Assembly: GCA_942490705.1 (NCBI GenBank)
Contig: CALNXY010000014.1
Location: 62,001 to 126,000 of the forward strand
Origin: JAGRCP01 sp942490705
GTDB taxonomy: Bacteria > Chloroflexota > Anaerolineae > Caldilineales > Caldilineaceae
Direction of reading: 5' to 3'
DNA: 64,000 nucleotides
This document shows, piece after piece, positions 25,913-34,588 of this stretch. Position numbers and translations under genes: made by a program. The stretch's first letter is position 1; every line of letters begins with the position of its first letter. The notes beneath the pieces were generated by a model that saw nothing but the letters and a program-made list of their open reading frames with translations, ran no database searches and had not been told where the DNA came from.

Positions 25913-26641
25913 ATGAAAGCACTGCAAGCAATCGATGTAACCAAAGTCTATGGCGAGGGCGACACCGCGGTCCGCGCGGTAGATCACGTTTCGTTCAGCG
26001 TCCACCCTGGCGAGTTCGTGGCCTTGGTGGGGCCCAGCGGCTCGGGCAAGACGAGCATGCTGGCCATGCTGGCCGGGTTGCTCAACCCAACCGACGGCAT
26101 CGTGGAAATTGGCGGCAAGAACATGAACGAACTGAGTGAGGCCAAGCGGACGCGCTTCCGCGGCGAACACATCGGCTTTGCTTTTCAGTCGAGCAACCTC
26201 GTTCCCTATCTCAATGCGCTGGATAACGTACAGCTTATGCTGCGCATCAACAAGATGAACAACAAAGCGAACCGCGATCGGTCCAAAGAGTTGCTGACGA
26301 GACTCGGGCTAGGCGATCGCATGAAAAGCTTCCCGGAGCAGCTCTCGGGCGGTCAGCGGCAGCGCGTGGCTATTGCCCGTGCGCTAATCCACGAACCGGA
26401 AGTCGTCCTGGCAGATGAGCCAACTGCCAGCCTGGACACAGAACGGGCGAACGAGGTGGTGGCGACTTTCGCTGAACTCATTCACGAGCAGGGACGCGCC
26501 GGCATCATGGTGACCCACGACCTGCGCATGTGCAAATATGTGGACCGGGTCATTCAGATGGTTGATGGGCAAATCAACAGTATTATCGATGAGCGCGAGG
26601 CAATCGACCGCATGGCGGCTAAGAGTGAATACCACTCGTAG
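25913..26641 (+). CDS. ABC transporter ATP-binding protein (MacB/LolD/DevA type)
   Basis: 242 residues. Walker A GPSGSGKTS, Q-loop (FAFQSSNLVPYLNALDNVQL), signature LSGGQRQRVAIARAL and Walker B VVLADEPTASLD are all present, and the switch is VTHD. Length and wording fit the MacB/LolD/DevA group that drives mechanotransmission export through FtsX-type permeases. It is the last gene of the TetR-HlyD-permease-ATPase operon and ends 24 bases from a convergent CYTH gene. Confidence 0.93.
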   Translation: MKALQAIDVTKVYGEGDTAVRAVDHVSFSVHPGEFVALVGPSGSGKTSMLAMLAGLLNPTDGIVEIGGKNMNELSEAKRTRFRGEHIGFAFQSSNLVPYLNALDNVQLMLRINKMNNKANRDRSKELLTRLGLGDRMKSFPEQLSGGQRQRVAIARALIHEPEVVLADEPTASLDTERANEVVATFAELIHEQGRAGIMVTHDLRMCKYVDRVIQMVDGQINSIIDEREAIDRMAAKSEYHS

Positions 26642-26665
26642 CGTTCCGACGCGTTGGCGGAACCA

Positions 26666-27157
26666 TCAAGCCTTTTCGTCGTCACGCCACTTTGAATAGG
26701 GATAGGTAGTGAGATTGGCGTTGAAGTAGCGGGCAAGATGGGTTACCTCCTCGCCAATCCACGGCGGCAGCGGAACCTCTTGATCTTCGTGCGTCAGTTC
26801 CACTTCTGCAAAGATAAGGCCGGCGTTCTCGCCGAAGAACTCATCCACCTCCCAAACGAAGCCTGCGTAGGGAACTTCGCGTCGGTCCTTTTCAATCAGG
26901 GGACCAACGCAGAAACGATCGAGCATGTAGTGCGCGTCCTCAAGCGGGATTTCGTACTCGAATTCGGCGCGGCCGGCGCCGATTGACGCACCTTTGAGTG
27001 TCAGAAAAGCTTGGCTGCCATCCCGGCGTTCAATCGTGCGCACGCGCACCGTGCGTCCCGGCTCGCGGCAAAGATAGCCCTGGCGATAGCGGGCAGGCTC
27101 AGCGCTGCGCCAGGCGTCACCCGTAACACGATATTTGCGTTCAATCTCCAGTGCCAT
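26666..27157 (-). CDS. CYTH domain protein (class IV adenylate cyclase/thiamine triphosphatase fold)
   Basis: 163 residues. The N-terminal MALEIERKYRV provides the ExExK motif (here E-I-E-R-K), and the strands carrying RVRTIERR, FLTLKG and EYEIPLEDA hold the usual charged tunnel residues. Most bacterial stand-alone CYTH proteins hydrolyse tripolyphosphate or another triphosphate; adenylate cyclase activity is rarer. A run of Gs serves as the ribosome site, and a TGACTA-C-TAGTCA palindrome lies at 27172-27184, directly upstream. Confidence 0.9.
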   Translation of the reverse strand: MALEIERKYRVTGDAWRSAEPARYRQGYLCREPGRTVRVRTIERRDGSQAFLTLKGASIGAGRAEFEYEIPLEDAHYMLDRFCVGPLIEKDRREVPYAGFVWEVDEFFGENAGLIFAEVELTHEDQEVPLPPWIGEEVTHLARYFNANLTTYPYSKWRDDEKA

Positions 27158-27744
27158 CCTGATCCCCCCATTGACTACTAGTCACGATACAGCGTATGGG
27201 CCAGCGGCGGTTAAGTTTGCTCACACTACGCTTTCGCCCAGCTTTCACCGGCATCGGTAAGCGTGTGTTTTCATCATGTCAGCATACATTGCTGCATGCC
27301 AAATGTCTACCCCGTCAGATCCATCGGGTGCAGACCATACGCGGGGGTTGCTCCGGTGAAAACAACCATTATCGTCAACTTAAGAACCGTTAGGATTTTT
27401 CGCAGCGACTTGACGAAATATCCCCAAGCAAGTAAGGTGATAGACAGGAATTGATTGACAGCTGAGCCGTAGCTGGTCGCAGGCAAGGGAACTCGACGCG
27501 ACTGGACTACGTATTGAATAGAGAAGCATGCCTTTTTGTTGCGCTACGTTCCAAATGCGCCTTTCACTTGGGACAAGTTGTCTCTTCGCAACTTGAAAAT
27601 AGCCTCCAATTTCCAACGTTTTCAGGATAGATGCTTCATGCGCTTTCATTAAGGGTGAGGGTCCGTTATGCAGTCGGACGCCCCCATTGATCAATAGGGC
27701 GCATCATCTTCACATCGTGCTGCTTGATAGAAGGAAGAAAGCAT
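27158..27744. other. 587-base gap, no gene recognised
   Basis: Upstream of the divergent CYTH and DksA-like genes. A perfect TGACTA-C-TAGTCA palindrome at 27172-27184 sits just before the CYTH ribosome site. A TTGACG (27410-27415) is spaced 17 bases from TAAGGT (27433-27438), a weak promoter candidate. No protein-coding signal or RNA gene was recognised in the rest. Confidence 0.5.
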
Positions 27745-28083
27745 ATGGATACCGAACTCGATCTCAATAAAATACGTCGTACGCTGGAAGTGGAACGAAA
27801 CATGTTGCTGGCCACACTTCAGCCCGATAAGGCGAGTGAAGCGAGAAGCCGTAACCCCGGGCGGGGCGAATTAGCCGCCGAATACACAGATATGGATCGT
27901 GACATTGCGTTGCGCAGCGTTGAGGAACAGACGCTGGAACAGATCGACGCCGCGCTTGTCCGGCTTGATGCCGGTACCTACGGCATATGCAGCGATTGCG
28001 GCCAGCCGATTAACCCGGAGCGTATGGAAGCCTTGCCCTACGCCACCCTTTGCATCGACTGCCAGGCCAAGACCGCGAAATAA
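27745..28083 (+). CDS. DksA/TraR-type zinc finger protein
   Basis: A 112-residue protein with an N-terminal coiled-coil part and a C4 zinc finger at the C-terminus: Cys82, Cys85, Cys103 and Cys106 in ICSDCGQPI ... TLCIDCQA. The coiled-coil tip has ALRSVEEQTLEQIDAALVRL. The DksA family binds the RNA polymerase secondary channel and modulates promoter opening in stringent-type responses; short members also include YteA-like proteins. ATG 27745 has AAGGAAG ten bases before it. A strong intrinsic terminator follows. Confidence 0.9.
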   Translation: MDTELDLNKIRRTLEVERNMLLATLQPDKASEARSRNPGRGELAAEYTDMDRDIALRSVEEQTLEQIDAALVRLDAGTYGICSDCGQPINPERMEALPYATLCIDCQAKTAK

Positions 28084-28107
28084 CCTATCACCCCACCTTC
28101 CCAATCG

Positions 28108-28146
28108 AAACGCCAGCGCAGACTGAATTCTGCGCTGGCGTTTTGC
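28108..28146 (+). terminator. Intrinsic terminator after the DksA-like gene
   Basis: AAACGCCAGCGCAGA and TCTGCGCTGGCGTTT pair perfectly over 15 bases around the loop CTGAAT, 25 bases after the stop codon; the 3' arm runs into one further T. It could also end transcription of the facing BTAD gene. Confidence 0.8.
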
Positions 28147-28220
28147 CCTTATAGCGTACTCGAATGCCCCGATTCTCCCGCGGCGCTGTCTCCGTTGTCT
28201 TATAATCAACGGCAAGCCTG

Positions 28221-29075
28221 TTAGGCGGACACATAGGGCCGGGTACGCAGGAATGCGTATTCCGGCAAGGGATGGTGCTGGCGATGATGCCTCAGGACGC
28301 GCATACGTTCTTCTACCCGCAACTGGACCTCGGCGCATTTGACCTGATCACGTAGCACGCGCAGATAGAGCGCTTGCGTCTCCTGCCCGGGACGGATGCC
28401 CAGCTCGCGACGTAGCACTTCAGCACACTGCTGGTATTGATGGAGCGCAGCGCCGCGATCGCCGGTGACGCCGTAAAGTTCTATCAGGCGGCGGTGTATC
28501 TCTTCGTCGAAGCCATTGACAAAAAGATAGGTATTGGCGTAGGCAATGGCCTCGGCGTAATTGCCCTGGGCAATATGCACCTCAATCAAGACCGCCAGGG
28601 TTTCCAAATAGATCCGTTCAATACTTTGACGTTCTAGTGTGAGCCAAGATTCATACTCAGGCGAGTTGGACAGCGAGAAACCCGCCAACAGCGGACCGCG
28701 GTAAACGCCAACCATCTCGTGCAGCGTGTCCAAATCCGGCTCTACATCACATCCGTTGCGGGCACACAGGAAGGCAACGACATCGGACCAGAAATAGTCT
28801 GGATTCAAGGCAACATAGTCGTCGTTGACGACAATCATCTCTCGTGCAGGCACCGCGCTACGTAAATGGGTCAACAGATGAGAAAGATTGCGACGCGCTT
28901 CCTGCTCGGGCCGATTCGACCAGAGGAGAAAGCAAAGATGTTCACGCGGGACGGGATCAGTCACAGCAGCCAGGCGAAAAAGGAGGGCCCGGGTCTGTCG
29001 ACGTGCGATGTGGAGGGAGAGGCCGTCCACATACACGCTTGGAGAACCGAGTAGGTGTACTTCGACTCGTTTCAT
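28221..29075 (-). CDS. BTAD-domain transcriptional activator (SARP-like, stand-alone)
   Basis: 284 residues without a NB-ARC or other effector domain. An N-terminal winged helix (residues ~3-95, with LHIARRQTRALLFRLAAV and HLLTHLRSAVP) is followed by a bacterial transcriptional activation domain (~100-250; AGVY/GVYRGPLLAGF style motif, FDEEIHRRLIELYGVTGDRG, GAALHQYQQCAEVLRRELG). Such two-domain proteins bind direct repeats overlapping promoters and recruit RNA polymerase. ATG 29075 with GAGGTG upstream is chosen over a longer frame. It is divergent from the persulfide dioxygenase gene, which has a 15-base direct repeat in its upstream region, so it is a candidate regulator of the sulfur island. 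Confidence 0.85.
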   Translation of the reverse strand: MKRVEVHLLGSPSVYVDGLSLHIARRQTRALLFRLAAVTDPVPREHLCFLLWSNRPEQEARRNLSHLLTHLRSAVPAREMIVVNDDYVALNPDYFWSDVVAFLCARNGCDVEPDLDTLHEMVGVYRGPLLAGFSLSNSPEYESWLTLERQSIERIYLETLAVLIEVHIAQGNYAEAIAYANTYLFVNGFDEEIHRRLIELYGVTGDRGAALHQYQQCAEVLRRELGIRPGQETQALYLRVLRDQVKCAEVQLRVEERMRVLRHHRQHHPLPEYAFLRTRPYVSA

Positions 29076-29551
29076 CTCAACACCTCGCAGAGATCTAGGC
29101 AATCAGAATCAGGCAAAGAAGCGTCAATGAAGACACCGGAGAATCAATGATTCCGATGGTGCTGATACGTGTGAGGTGACGAGCCGTGACCGGGCTCATA
29201 TAGCGAGAAATGGGAGGCATAAAAGGCCTCTAGATTAAAGATACCTCGACCACATGGGCCACACACCCGCCAAGTGACCAGGTACGATCCTCCCCACCTG
29301 ACCAGTCTAGGGACGGCATAGGTAGGCGAAGCGATTTCTGCAGAAGAAGCAGGTGCTTCGTAAGCCAATGACAATCCTTACAAAACCCTCACACGCCTTT
29401 CAATCGTCCTTTACAGAACGAATGTAGAGTAGAGAAAGAAGAGCAAAATCCAGGCGTCGGTCGGAGTAAACAACCGGCGTCAGGAACAACATCCAGACAG
29501 CTTCAACGTAACGGATTTCAACGTACCGAATTTCAGGGAGGTCACCTTCAC
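29076..29551. other. Divergent intergenic region between BTAD gene and sulfur island
   Basis: A gap of about 476 bases with no gene. It must contain the promoters for both flanking genes. A tandem 15-base repeat (29502-29531) sits just ahead of the persulfide dioxygenase ribosome site. No other element is clear; a 9-base inverted pair (CGTGTGAGG near 29167 and CCTCACACG near 29389) may be chance. Confidence 0.5.
29502..29531 (+). promoter_or_regulatory. Tandem 15-base direct repeat upstream of persulfide dioxygenase
   Basis: TTCAACGTAACGGAT is followed at once by TTCAACGTACCGAAT (13 of 15 identical), and TTCAG begins a third copy. SARP/BTAD activators bind direct repeats near promoters, and such a regulator is encoded divergently next door. 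Binding is inferred, not shown. The repeat ends 20 bases before the ATG, so it may lie in the 5' untranslated region. Confidence 0.4.
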
Positions 29552-30964
29552 ATGTTGCTCAAATATTTCTACGACGAACAGTTGGCCCACGCTTCCTACC
29601 TGGTTGGCTGCCAGGCGGCCGGCGAGGCGATTGTCATCGACCCCAATCGGGATGTCGACATGTATCTGCGCGTGGCGGAAGCCAACAACATGCGCATCGT
29701 CGGCGCAGCAGAGACGCACATCCACGCCGATTTCGTCTCCGGTTCACGCGAACTCGCCGAACGGGTCGGGGCCAAGCTTTACCTCTCTGATGAGGGCGAT
29801 AAGGACTGGAAGTACGAATTTGCCGATCAGTATGACAGCGTCCTCCTCAAGGACGGTGATATCTTCGGCATGGGCAAAATCAAGTTCGAGGTCATGCATT
29901 CGCCCGGACACACGCCGGAACACATCTCATTCTTGCTGACGGACGGCGCCAAAACTGACGAGCCCGTCGGCATCTTTACCGGCGACTTTGTCTTTGTCGG
30001 CGACATCGGCCGCCCGGATCTTCTGGAAGAGGCAGCGGGCATGATGGGTACAGCCGATGCCGGGGCCCATCAGATGTTCCAGTCGCTCAAGCGTTTTGCT
30101 GCGCTGCCCGACTATGTTCAGGTCTGGCCGGCCCATGGCGCCGGCAGCGCCTGCGGCAAGGCCCTGGGCGCGATGCCGTCCACCACCGTCGGCTACGAGA
30201 AGGCCTTTGGCTGGGCGTTCCAGATCGACGACGAAGACGAATTCGTCACGGCCCTGCTCGATGGCCAGCCCGAGGCGCCCAAATACTTTGCAGAGATGAA
30301 GAAGGTTAACAAGGTCGGTCCGCGCGTACTCAATGGCATGCCGAACCCAACGCAGCAGCCGGCGGATCGCCTACCCGAGCTGGTTGCCCAGGGCGCAGTC
30401 GTCGTAGATACCCGCTCGGCCGAACGGTTCGCCGCCGGCCATGTGGCAGGCACGCTCAACATTCCGATTGAGTGGCTGGGAAGTTGGGCCGGTTGGCTGC
30501 TCAAATATGATCAACCCTTCTACCTGGTCGTCGAGCCGACTGCACTGGAGGAAGCCATTCATGGCCTGACTTATATCGGCCTGGACGATGTGGTCGGCTA
30601 CTTCGAATCTCACGCACTCGAGGTTTTGGCGGAGCACGGCGTCGAGCTAGAAACCTACGACATGGCCACGCCAGAGGAACTAGCAGAAGATATCAGCAGC
30701 GGCGATGTTCTCCTCGTCGATGTGCGCGGCAAGGGCGAATGGGCCGAAGGGCACATCCCGGGCGCCCATCACTACATGCTCGGCTATCTGCTGGACACGG
30801 CAGACGAAATCATCAACGGCAAACCGATTGTGGTGCAGTGCCAGACGGGTGGCCGCGCGGCCATCGGCGCCAGCATTCTGCAGGCCAAGGGAGCGGGCCA
30901 CGTCATTAACATGACGGGCGGTTTCAATGCCTGGGAGACGGCCGGCAAGGCCATCGCGAACTAG
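29552..30964 (+). CDS. Persulfide dioxygenase-type MBL-fold hydrolase with two rhodanese domains
   Basis: 470 residues. The N-terminal metallo-beta-lactamase domain carries the ETHIHADFVSGSREL signature (His56, His58, Asp60) of the persulfide dioxygenase (ETHE1/Blh) branch, a non-haem Fe enzyme that turns glutathione persulfide into sulfite. It is followed by two rhodanese domains. The first (~280-370) has Glu/Pro (VVEPT) where the catalytic Cys should be and is probably structural. The second (~375-470) has the loop VVQCQTGGRA with Cys430 and can carry a sulfane sulfur. A GGGAGG ribosome site precedes the ATG. It opens a run of sulfur genes and should receive persulfide from the SQR at 41108. 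Confidence 0.92.
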   Translation: MLLKYFYDEQLAHASYLVGCQAAGEAIVIDPNRDVDMYLRVAEANNMRIVGAAETHIHADFVSGSRELAERVGAKLYLSDEGDKDWKYEFADQYDSVLLKDGDIFGMGKIKFEVMHSPGHTPEHISFLLTDGAKTDEPVGIFTGDFVFVGDIGRPDLLEEAAGMMGTADAGAHQMFQSLKRFAALPDYVQVWPAHGAGSACGKALGAMPSTTVGYEKAFGWAFQIDDEDEFVTALLDGQPEAPKYFAEMKKVNKVGPRVLNGMPNPTQQPADRLPELVAQGAVVVDTRSAERFAAGHVAGTLNIPIEWLGSWAGWLLKYDQPFYLVVEPTALEEAIHGLTYIGLDDVVGYFESHALEVLAEHGVELETYDMATPEELAEDISSGDVLLVDVRGKGEWAEGHIPGAHHYMLGYLLDTADEIINGKPIVVQCQTGGRAAIGASILQAKGAGHVINMTGGFNAWETAGKAIAN

Positions 30965-31081
30965 CGGGAAACAACGAAAGGCATCCGCGCTGTCGTAGAA
31001 AAAACGTTCGTAAACGAGCGGTTCGATCTGCGATAGCACGGATGCGCTTTACGCAAATGTCTGCGTTAATTGGAGAAGATT

Positions 31082-32920
31082 ATGGCTGTCTTGACTACGC
31101 CGGAACGCAATTCGCTACAAAAAACGCCCAGCGGCCTGCACCGGTATCTGCCTTTCTTGGATTGGCTGCCCAGCTATCGACGGGGGGATCTCTCCGGCGA
31201 CCTGATGGCCGGTCTGATTGTGGCAATCATGTTGGTGCCGCAGAGCATGGCTTATGCCATGCTGGCGGGCTTGCCGCCCCAAGTGGGGCTCTACGCCAGC
31301 ATTCTGCCACTCTTCATTTACGGCTTCCTCGGCACGAGCCGGGCGCTGGCCGTGGGCCCGGTAGCGATTGTTTCGCTGCTGGTAGCTGAAGGCATCGCCC
31401 CATTAGCGGGTGGCAATCCGGCCACCTACATCCAACTGGCGCTAACATTGGCGCTGCTGGTCGGCATCATCCAAGTACTGATGGGCGTGCTGCGGATTGG
31501 TTTCTTGGTCAACTTTCTCAGTCATCCTGTGCTGGTAGGCTTCACAGCCGCAGCGGCCATCGTTATCGGTTTCAGCCAGGTGAAGCATGTGCTCGGCTAT
31601 AGCGTGCCGCGCTCCGAGCACTTCTACGAACAAGTTCTCTATACCGTTCAGCATCTAAATGAAACGAATTTCGTCACGCTGGCTATCGGCGTGGGCAGTA
31701 TTCTGATTCTGCTCTTTTTTAAGAAGCAGGTAGCCGGCTTACTTCAGCGCATGGGCATGCCGGAGAGCATTGCCTTACCGATCTCCAAAGCGGGCCCACT
31801 CGTCATCGTCGTGATCTTCACGCTGTTGGTGCAGTTGCTCAATCTGGACACACGGTTTGGCGTCAGCATCGTAGGTGAGGTGCCGGCGGGCCTGCCCCCC
31901 TTGACCGCCCCGACAGTCGACATGAATCTGTGGCTTGCCCTGCTGCCGATTGCCCTGACCATCAGCTTTGTCGGCTATATGGAGAGCGTTTCGGTAGCCA
32001 AATCCCTGGCCTCCAAGAAACGTCAGAAAATCGATCCTGATCAGGAGTTGATTGCCCTGGGCGCCGCCAATCTGGGCGCGTCAGTGACGGGCGGATACCC
32101 CGTAACCGGTGGCTTTAGCCGTTCGGTGGTCAATTTCGCTGCCGGCGCCAACACCGGCCTGGCATCGATCATTACCGGCGGGCTGATCTTGCTGACCGTC
32201 ATCTTCTTGACGCCGCTCTTCTACTATCTGCCCAACGCAGTCCTGGGCGCCATCATTCTGGTGGCCGTTGCCAACCTGATCGATATCGTGGCATTCAAGC
32301 ACATCTGGGCATACAACAAAGGCGATGCAGCCGCGCTGATCATCACCTTCCTGGCCGTGCTCCTCCTGGGCATCGAGCAGGGCATCCTGGTGGGCGCAGG
32401 CGTGGCGCTGGCCATCTTTATCTGGCGCACGAGTCGCCCGCACATGGCCACCGTTGGCCGCATCGGCAAGAGTGAGATGTATCGCAACGTCTTGCGCTAC
32501 AACGTCGAGACGTGGCCGGAAGTACTGATCATCCGCATGGATGAAAGCCTGTACTTTGCGAATACAAAGTATTTGGAAGATACGGTGCTCGCGGCAGTTG
32601 CCGACCAGCCAAGTGTCAAAGCGTTCATTCTACAGGGCAACGCCATCAACTTTATTGATGCCAGCGCACTGGAAACGCTCGAGTCGTTGCGCGAAGAGTT
32701 GCGTAGCGCCGGCGTAGAGATGCACCTGACCGAAATTAAGGGACCGGTTTTGGATCGATTGCGCGATATCGGCTTTGTGGATAAGATCGGCAGTGACCAC
32801 ATTCACTTCAGCACAAATGATGCGTTGATTGCCCTTGGTTATGTTGACCCGGCTGAGGTGGATGACGTGCATGCGGAAGAGGCAGCTCGCCTTGCGCAAA
32901 AACCTTTTCCCCCTACGTAG
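31082..32920 (+). CDS. SulP family anion permease with STAS domain
   Basis: A 612-residue SulP/SLC26 transporter: LPFLDWLPSYRRGDLSGDLMA, MLVPQSMAYAMLAGLPPQVGLYA and VTGGYPVTGGFSRSVVNFAAGANT are signature segments of the membrane core (~10-440). A C-terminal STAS domain (~460-590) follows, with FADS/FINASA-like wording (YFANTKYLEDTVL, AINFIDASALETLESL). These proteins move sulfate, bicarbonate or other anions. In this sulfur-oxidation context it may take up or release sulfate. ATG 31082 has GGAGA eight bases upstream. A separate transport unit, YeeE/YedE, follows 126 bases later. Confidence 0.93.
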   Translation: MAVLTTPERNSLQKTPSGLHRYLPFLDWLPSYRRGDLSGDLMAGLIVAIMLVPQSMAYAMLAGLPPQVGLYASILPLFIYGFLGTSRALAVGPVAIVSLLVAEGIAPLAGGNPATYIQLALTLALLVGIIQVLMGVLRIGFLVNFLSHPVLVGFTAAAAIVIGFSQVKHVLGYSVPRSEHFYEQVLYTVQHLNETNFVTLAIGVGSILILLFFKKQVAGLLQRMGMPESIALPISKAGPLVIVVIFTLLVQLLNLDTRFGVSIVGEVPAGLPPLTAPTVDMNLWLALLPIALTISFVGYMESVSVAKSLASKKRQKIDPDQELIALGAANLGASVTGGYPVTGGFSRSVVNFAAGANTGLASIITGGLILLTVIFLTPLFYYLPNAVLGAIILVAVANLIDIVAFKHIWAYNKGDAAALIITFLAVLLLGIEQGILVGAGVALAIFIWRTSRPHMATVGRIGKSEMYRNVLRYNVETWPEVLIIRMDESLYFANTKYLEDTVLAAVADQPSVKAFILQGNAINFIDASALETLESLREELRSAGVEMHLTEIKGPVLDRLRDIGFVDKIGSDHIHFSTNDALIALGYVDPAEVDDVHAEEAARLAQKPFPPT

Positions 32921-33045
32921 ACGGGGCAAAACCGGCAAGATGACCGGGACGCCTATCTGACCGATCGGGTATCGACGGTTGACAAGATCGCTGGCCCGAG
33001 ACAAAAGCACGTCTGGACTCAATCAAGACTTTTAGGAGGCACAAT

Positions 33046-33480
33046 ATGTCAATAGCAGAATTTAACTGGGTTACCGGTTTGGTGGGTGGCATGCTCATTG
33101 GCCTGAGCGCAACGGTGATGTTGGCCTTTACAGGTCGCATCACCGGCATCAGTGGGATGATGAACAATGCACTTACCTTCAAGACGGATGAAGCGTGGCG
33201 CTGGCTCTTCCTGGGCGGCATGGTGGCCGGAGCGGCTCTATACGAGTATATCCTAGCCGCTCAACCGACGCCGACTGGCGACTTCGTCCCCTGGGCAATG
33301 ATTGCCGGCGGCTTCATCGTGGGCTTTGGCACACGACTGGGCAACGGATGTACGAGCGGTCATGGCGTCTGCGGACTCGGTCGTCGCTCGCGTCGCTCAT
33401 TTGTCGCGGTGATGACCTTTATGGCAACAGCCATGGTCACCGTCTTTATCTTCCGCGAGCTTCTTGGGCTGGTTTACTAA
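33046..33480 (+). CDS. YeeE/YedE family transporter, N-terminal half
   Basis: 144 residues with about four membrane helices. The conserved GNGCTSGHGVCGLGRRSRRS motif is the thiosulfate-binding Cys loop of the TsuA/YeeE group. The protein corresponds to the first half of full-length YeeE (~350 aa); the second half is the adjacent gene, so the transporter is split in two. AGGAGG is seven bases before the ATG. The pair should move thiosulfate or sulfide-derived sulfur across the membrane, feeding the oxidation genes around it. Confidence 0.93.
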   Translation: MSIAEFNWVTGLVGGMLIGLSATVMLAFTGRITGISGMMNNALTFKTDEAWRWLFLGGMVAGAALYEYILAAQPTPTGDFVPWAMIAGGFIVGFGTRLGNGCTSGHGVCGLGRRSRRSFVAVMTFMATAMVTVFIFRELLGLVY

Positions 33481-33523
33481 TTGACGCACGCTTTGTATAG
33501 TGTGCGAAGGAGATCATTAGGTC

Positions 33524-34012
33524 ATGCGTAATCTCATCGCAGCAGTTTCAGGCATTTTGTTCGGGATAGGGCTTGCACTCTCGCAAATGATCGACCGGGC
33601 GCGGGTTCTCGATTTTCTCGATATTAGCGCGCTCTGGTCGACGGAGCGTGCATGGGACCCAACCCTGGCATTCGTGATGGGTGGGGCCGTGGCGGTCACA
33701 TTCGTCGCATTTCCCTTAATCATGCGTCGCTCCCATCCGATGCTGGACACCAAATTTTATGTACCGACTCGCCAAGATATCGACAAGCCGCTGATCGCCG
33801 GCTCGGCCCTCTTCGGCATTGGCTGGGGAATCGGCGGCTATTGCCCAGGTCCCGGCATCAGTTCTCTGGTTTTGGGGATCTGGAATCCGGTCCTGTTTGT
33901 CGGAGCGCTGATCGCCGGTTCTTTCACCTATCGCGCCTGGGCCGATTACAGCGCTCGCAGCCGTGAAAATAGCGCGACGAAGCCGCCTACGTCAGTCGGC
34001 GCTTCATCGTAA
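33524..34012 (+). CDS. YeeE/YedE family transporter, C-terminal half
   Basis: 162 residues with about four or five membrane helices. SGILFGIGLALSQMIDRARV is the typical opening and ALFGIGWGIGGYCPGPGISS is the second half's Cys loop (here one Cys). It begins 43 bases after the first half and should assemble with it. The C-terminus is polar and shows no extra domain. In many bacteria such split pairs sit next to rhodanese and persulfide dioxygenase genes, which is also seen here. Confidence 0.92.
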   Translation: MRNLIAAVSGILFGIGLALSQMIDRARVLDFLDISALWSTERAWDPTLAFVMGGAVAVTFVAFPLIMRRSHPMLDTKFYVPTRQDIDKPLIAGSALFGIGWGIGGYCPGPGISSLVLGIWNPVLFVGALIAGSFTYRAWADYSARSRENSATKPPTSVGASS

Positions 34013-34056
34013 CCAAAACTTCACCGTTCACTCAATCTTCTTGGAAGGAGACTGCG

Positions 34057-34263
34057 ATGGAACCAAATGAAGGCGCAATCGATCGGATCCTACGCGTTAT
34101 TGTGGCGCTGGGCATGATCGGCATCAATTTTTTCGGCATCGTACCGGGATGGCTGGGCATGACCTTGATGGTCATCGGCTTGATTTTGTTGACGACAGCG
34201 ATCGTGGGCTACTGCCCGTTCTACTGGCTCATTGGCGCCTCCACCCGCAAGTCGAGTTCATAG
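34057..34263 (+). CDS. DUF2892 (YgaP-type) small membrane protein
   Basis: 68 residues with two helices (RILRVIVALGMIGINFFGI and the segment TLMVIGLILLTTAIVG) and a CPFYWLIG motif holding one Cys between them and the tail. The domain is the membrane part of YgaP-like rhodanese proteins, found alone next to sulfur-transport genes. It closes the transporter cluster and is followed by a strong hairpin. Role unknown. Confidence 0.85.
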   Translation: MEPNEGAIDRILRVIVALGMIGINFFGIVPGWLGMTLMVIGLILLTTAIVGYCPFYWLIGASTRKSSS

Positions 34264-34271
34264 CCGCTGTC

Positions 34272-34310
34272 AGGGTAAGGGCTTTCGCCGCGAGCGAAAG
34301 CCCTTACCCT
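34272..34310 (+). terminator. Terminator-like hairpin after the YeeE/DUF2892 genes
   Basis: AGGGTAAGGGCTTTCGC pairs with GCGAAAGCCCTTACCCT for 17 perfect bases around a CGCGA loop, starting eight bases after the stop codon. A T-rich tail is absent. Structurally it is the strongest hairpin in this part and probably separates the transporter unit from the molybdoenzyme unit. Confidence 0.7.
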
Positions 34311-34588
34311 ATACCCAAGAGCATGACCCCATACGACATGCCGTTTCTTTCAGATTGATATACATGCTACATGCCGACAGCCGGCGCTCCCTGCCTTACT
34401 TGACGGCTACCCAGATTGCGCCAGAACTCAACAAATCCCAGATCCATGACGCTCACCGGCGCGGCCCATCAGACCATGCGCGCCAGCGTCACGGCCCGCT
34501 AGCCAAACCCTGCTCAAGCTGTCACTGTGTTCACTGCATCCGTCAAGGTAACCTTGTCGGATCGCTTGCTGCCTGAGGACGCCCGATC
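34311..34588. other. Upstream region of the FeS/NrfD–molybdoenzyme operon
   Basis: No gene is seen. The promoter of the next operon should be here. An imperfect 21-bp palindrome (34540-34560) lies 28 bases before the ATG. Confidence 0.45.
34540..34560. promoter_or_regulatory. 21-bp imperfect palindrome upstream of the FeS/NrfD gene
   Basis: The arms CAAGGT and ACCTTG flank a single A, and CCG/CGG pairs lie one mismatched base further out. The site ends 28 bases before the start codon of the FeS/NrfD gene. It is a plausible operator but could be fortuitous. Confidence 0.35.

Noticed and set aside
29144..29374. Minus-strand frame of 76 codons between the BTAD gene and persulfide dioxygenase.
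   Set aside because: No ribosome site, no family resemblance, and in the region expected to hold promoters.
29167..29397. Inverted 9-mers CGTGTGAGG and CCTCACACG.
   Set aside because: A 9-base match in a region of this size is expected by chance reasonably often.
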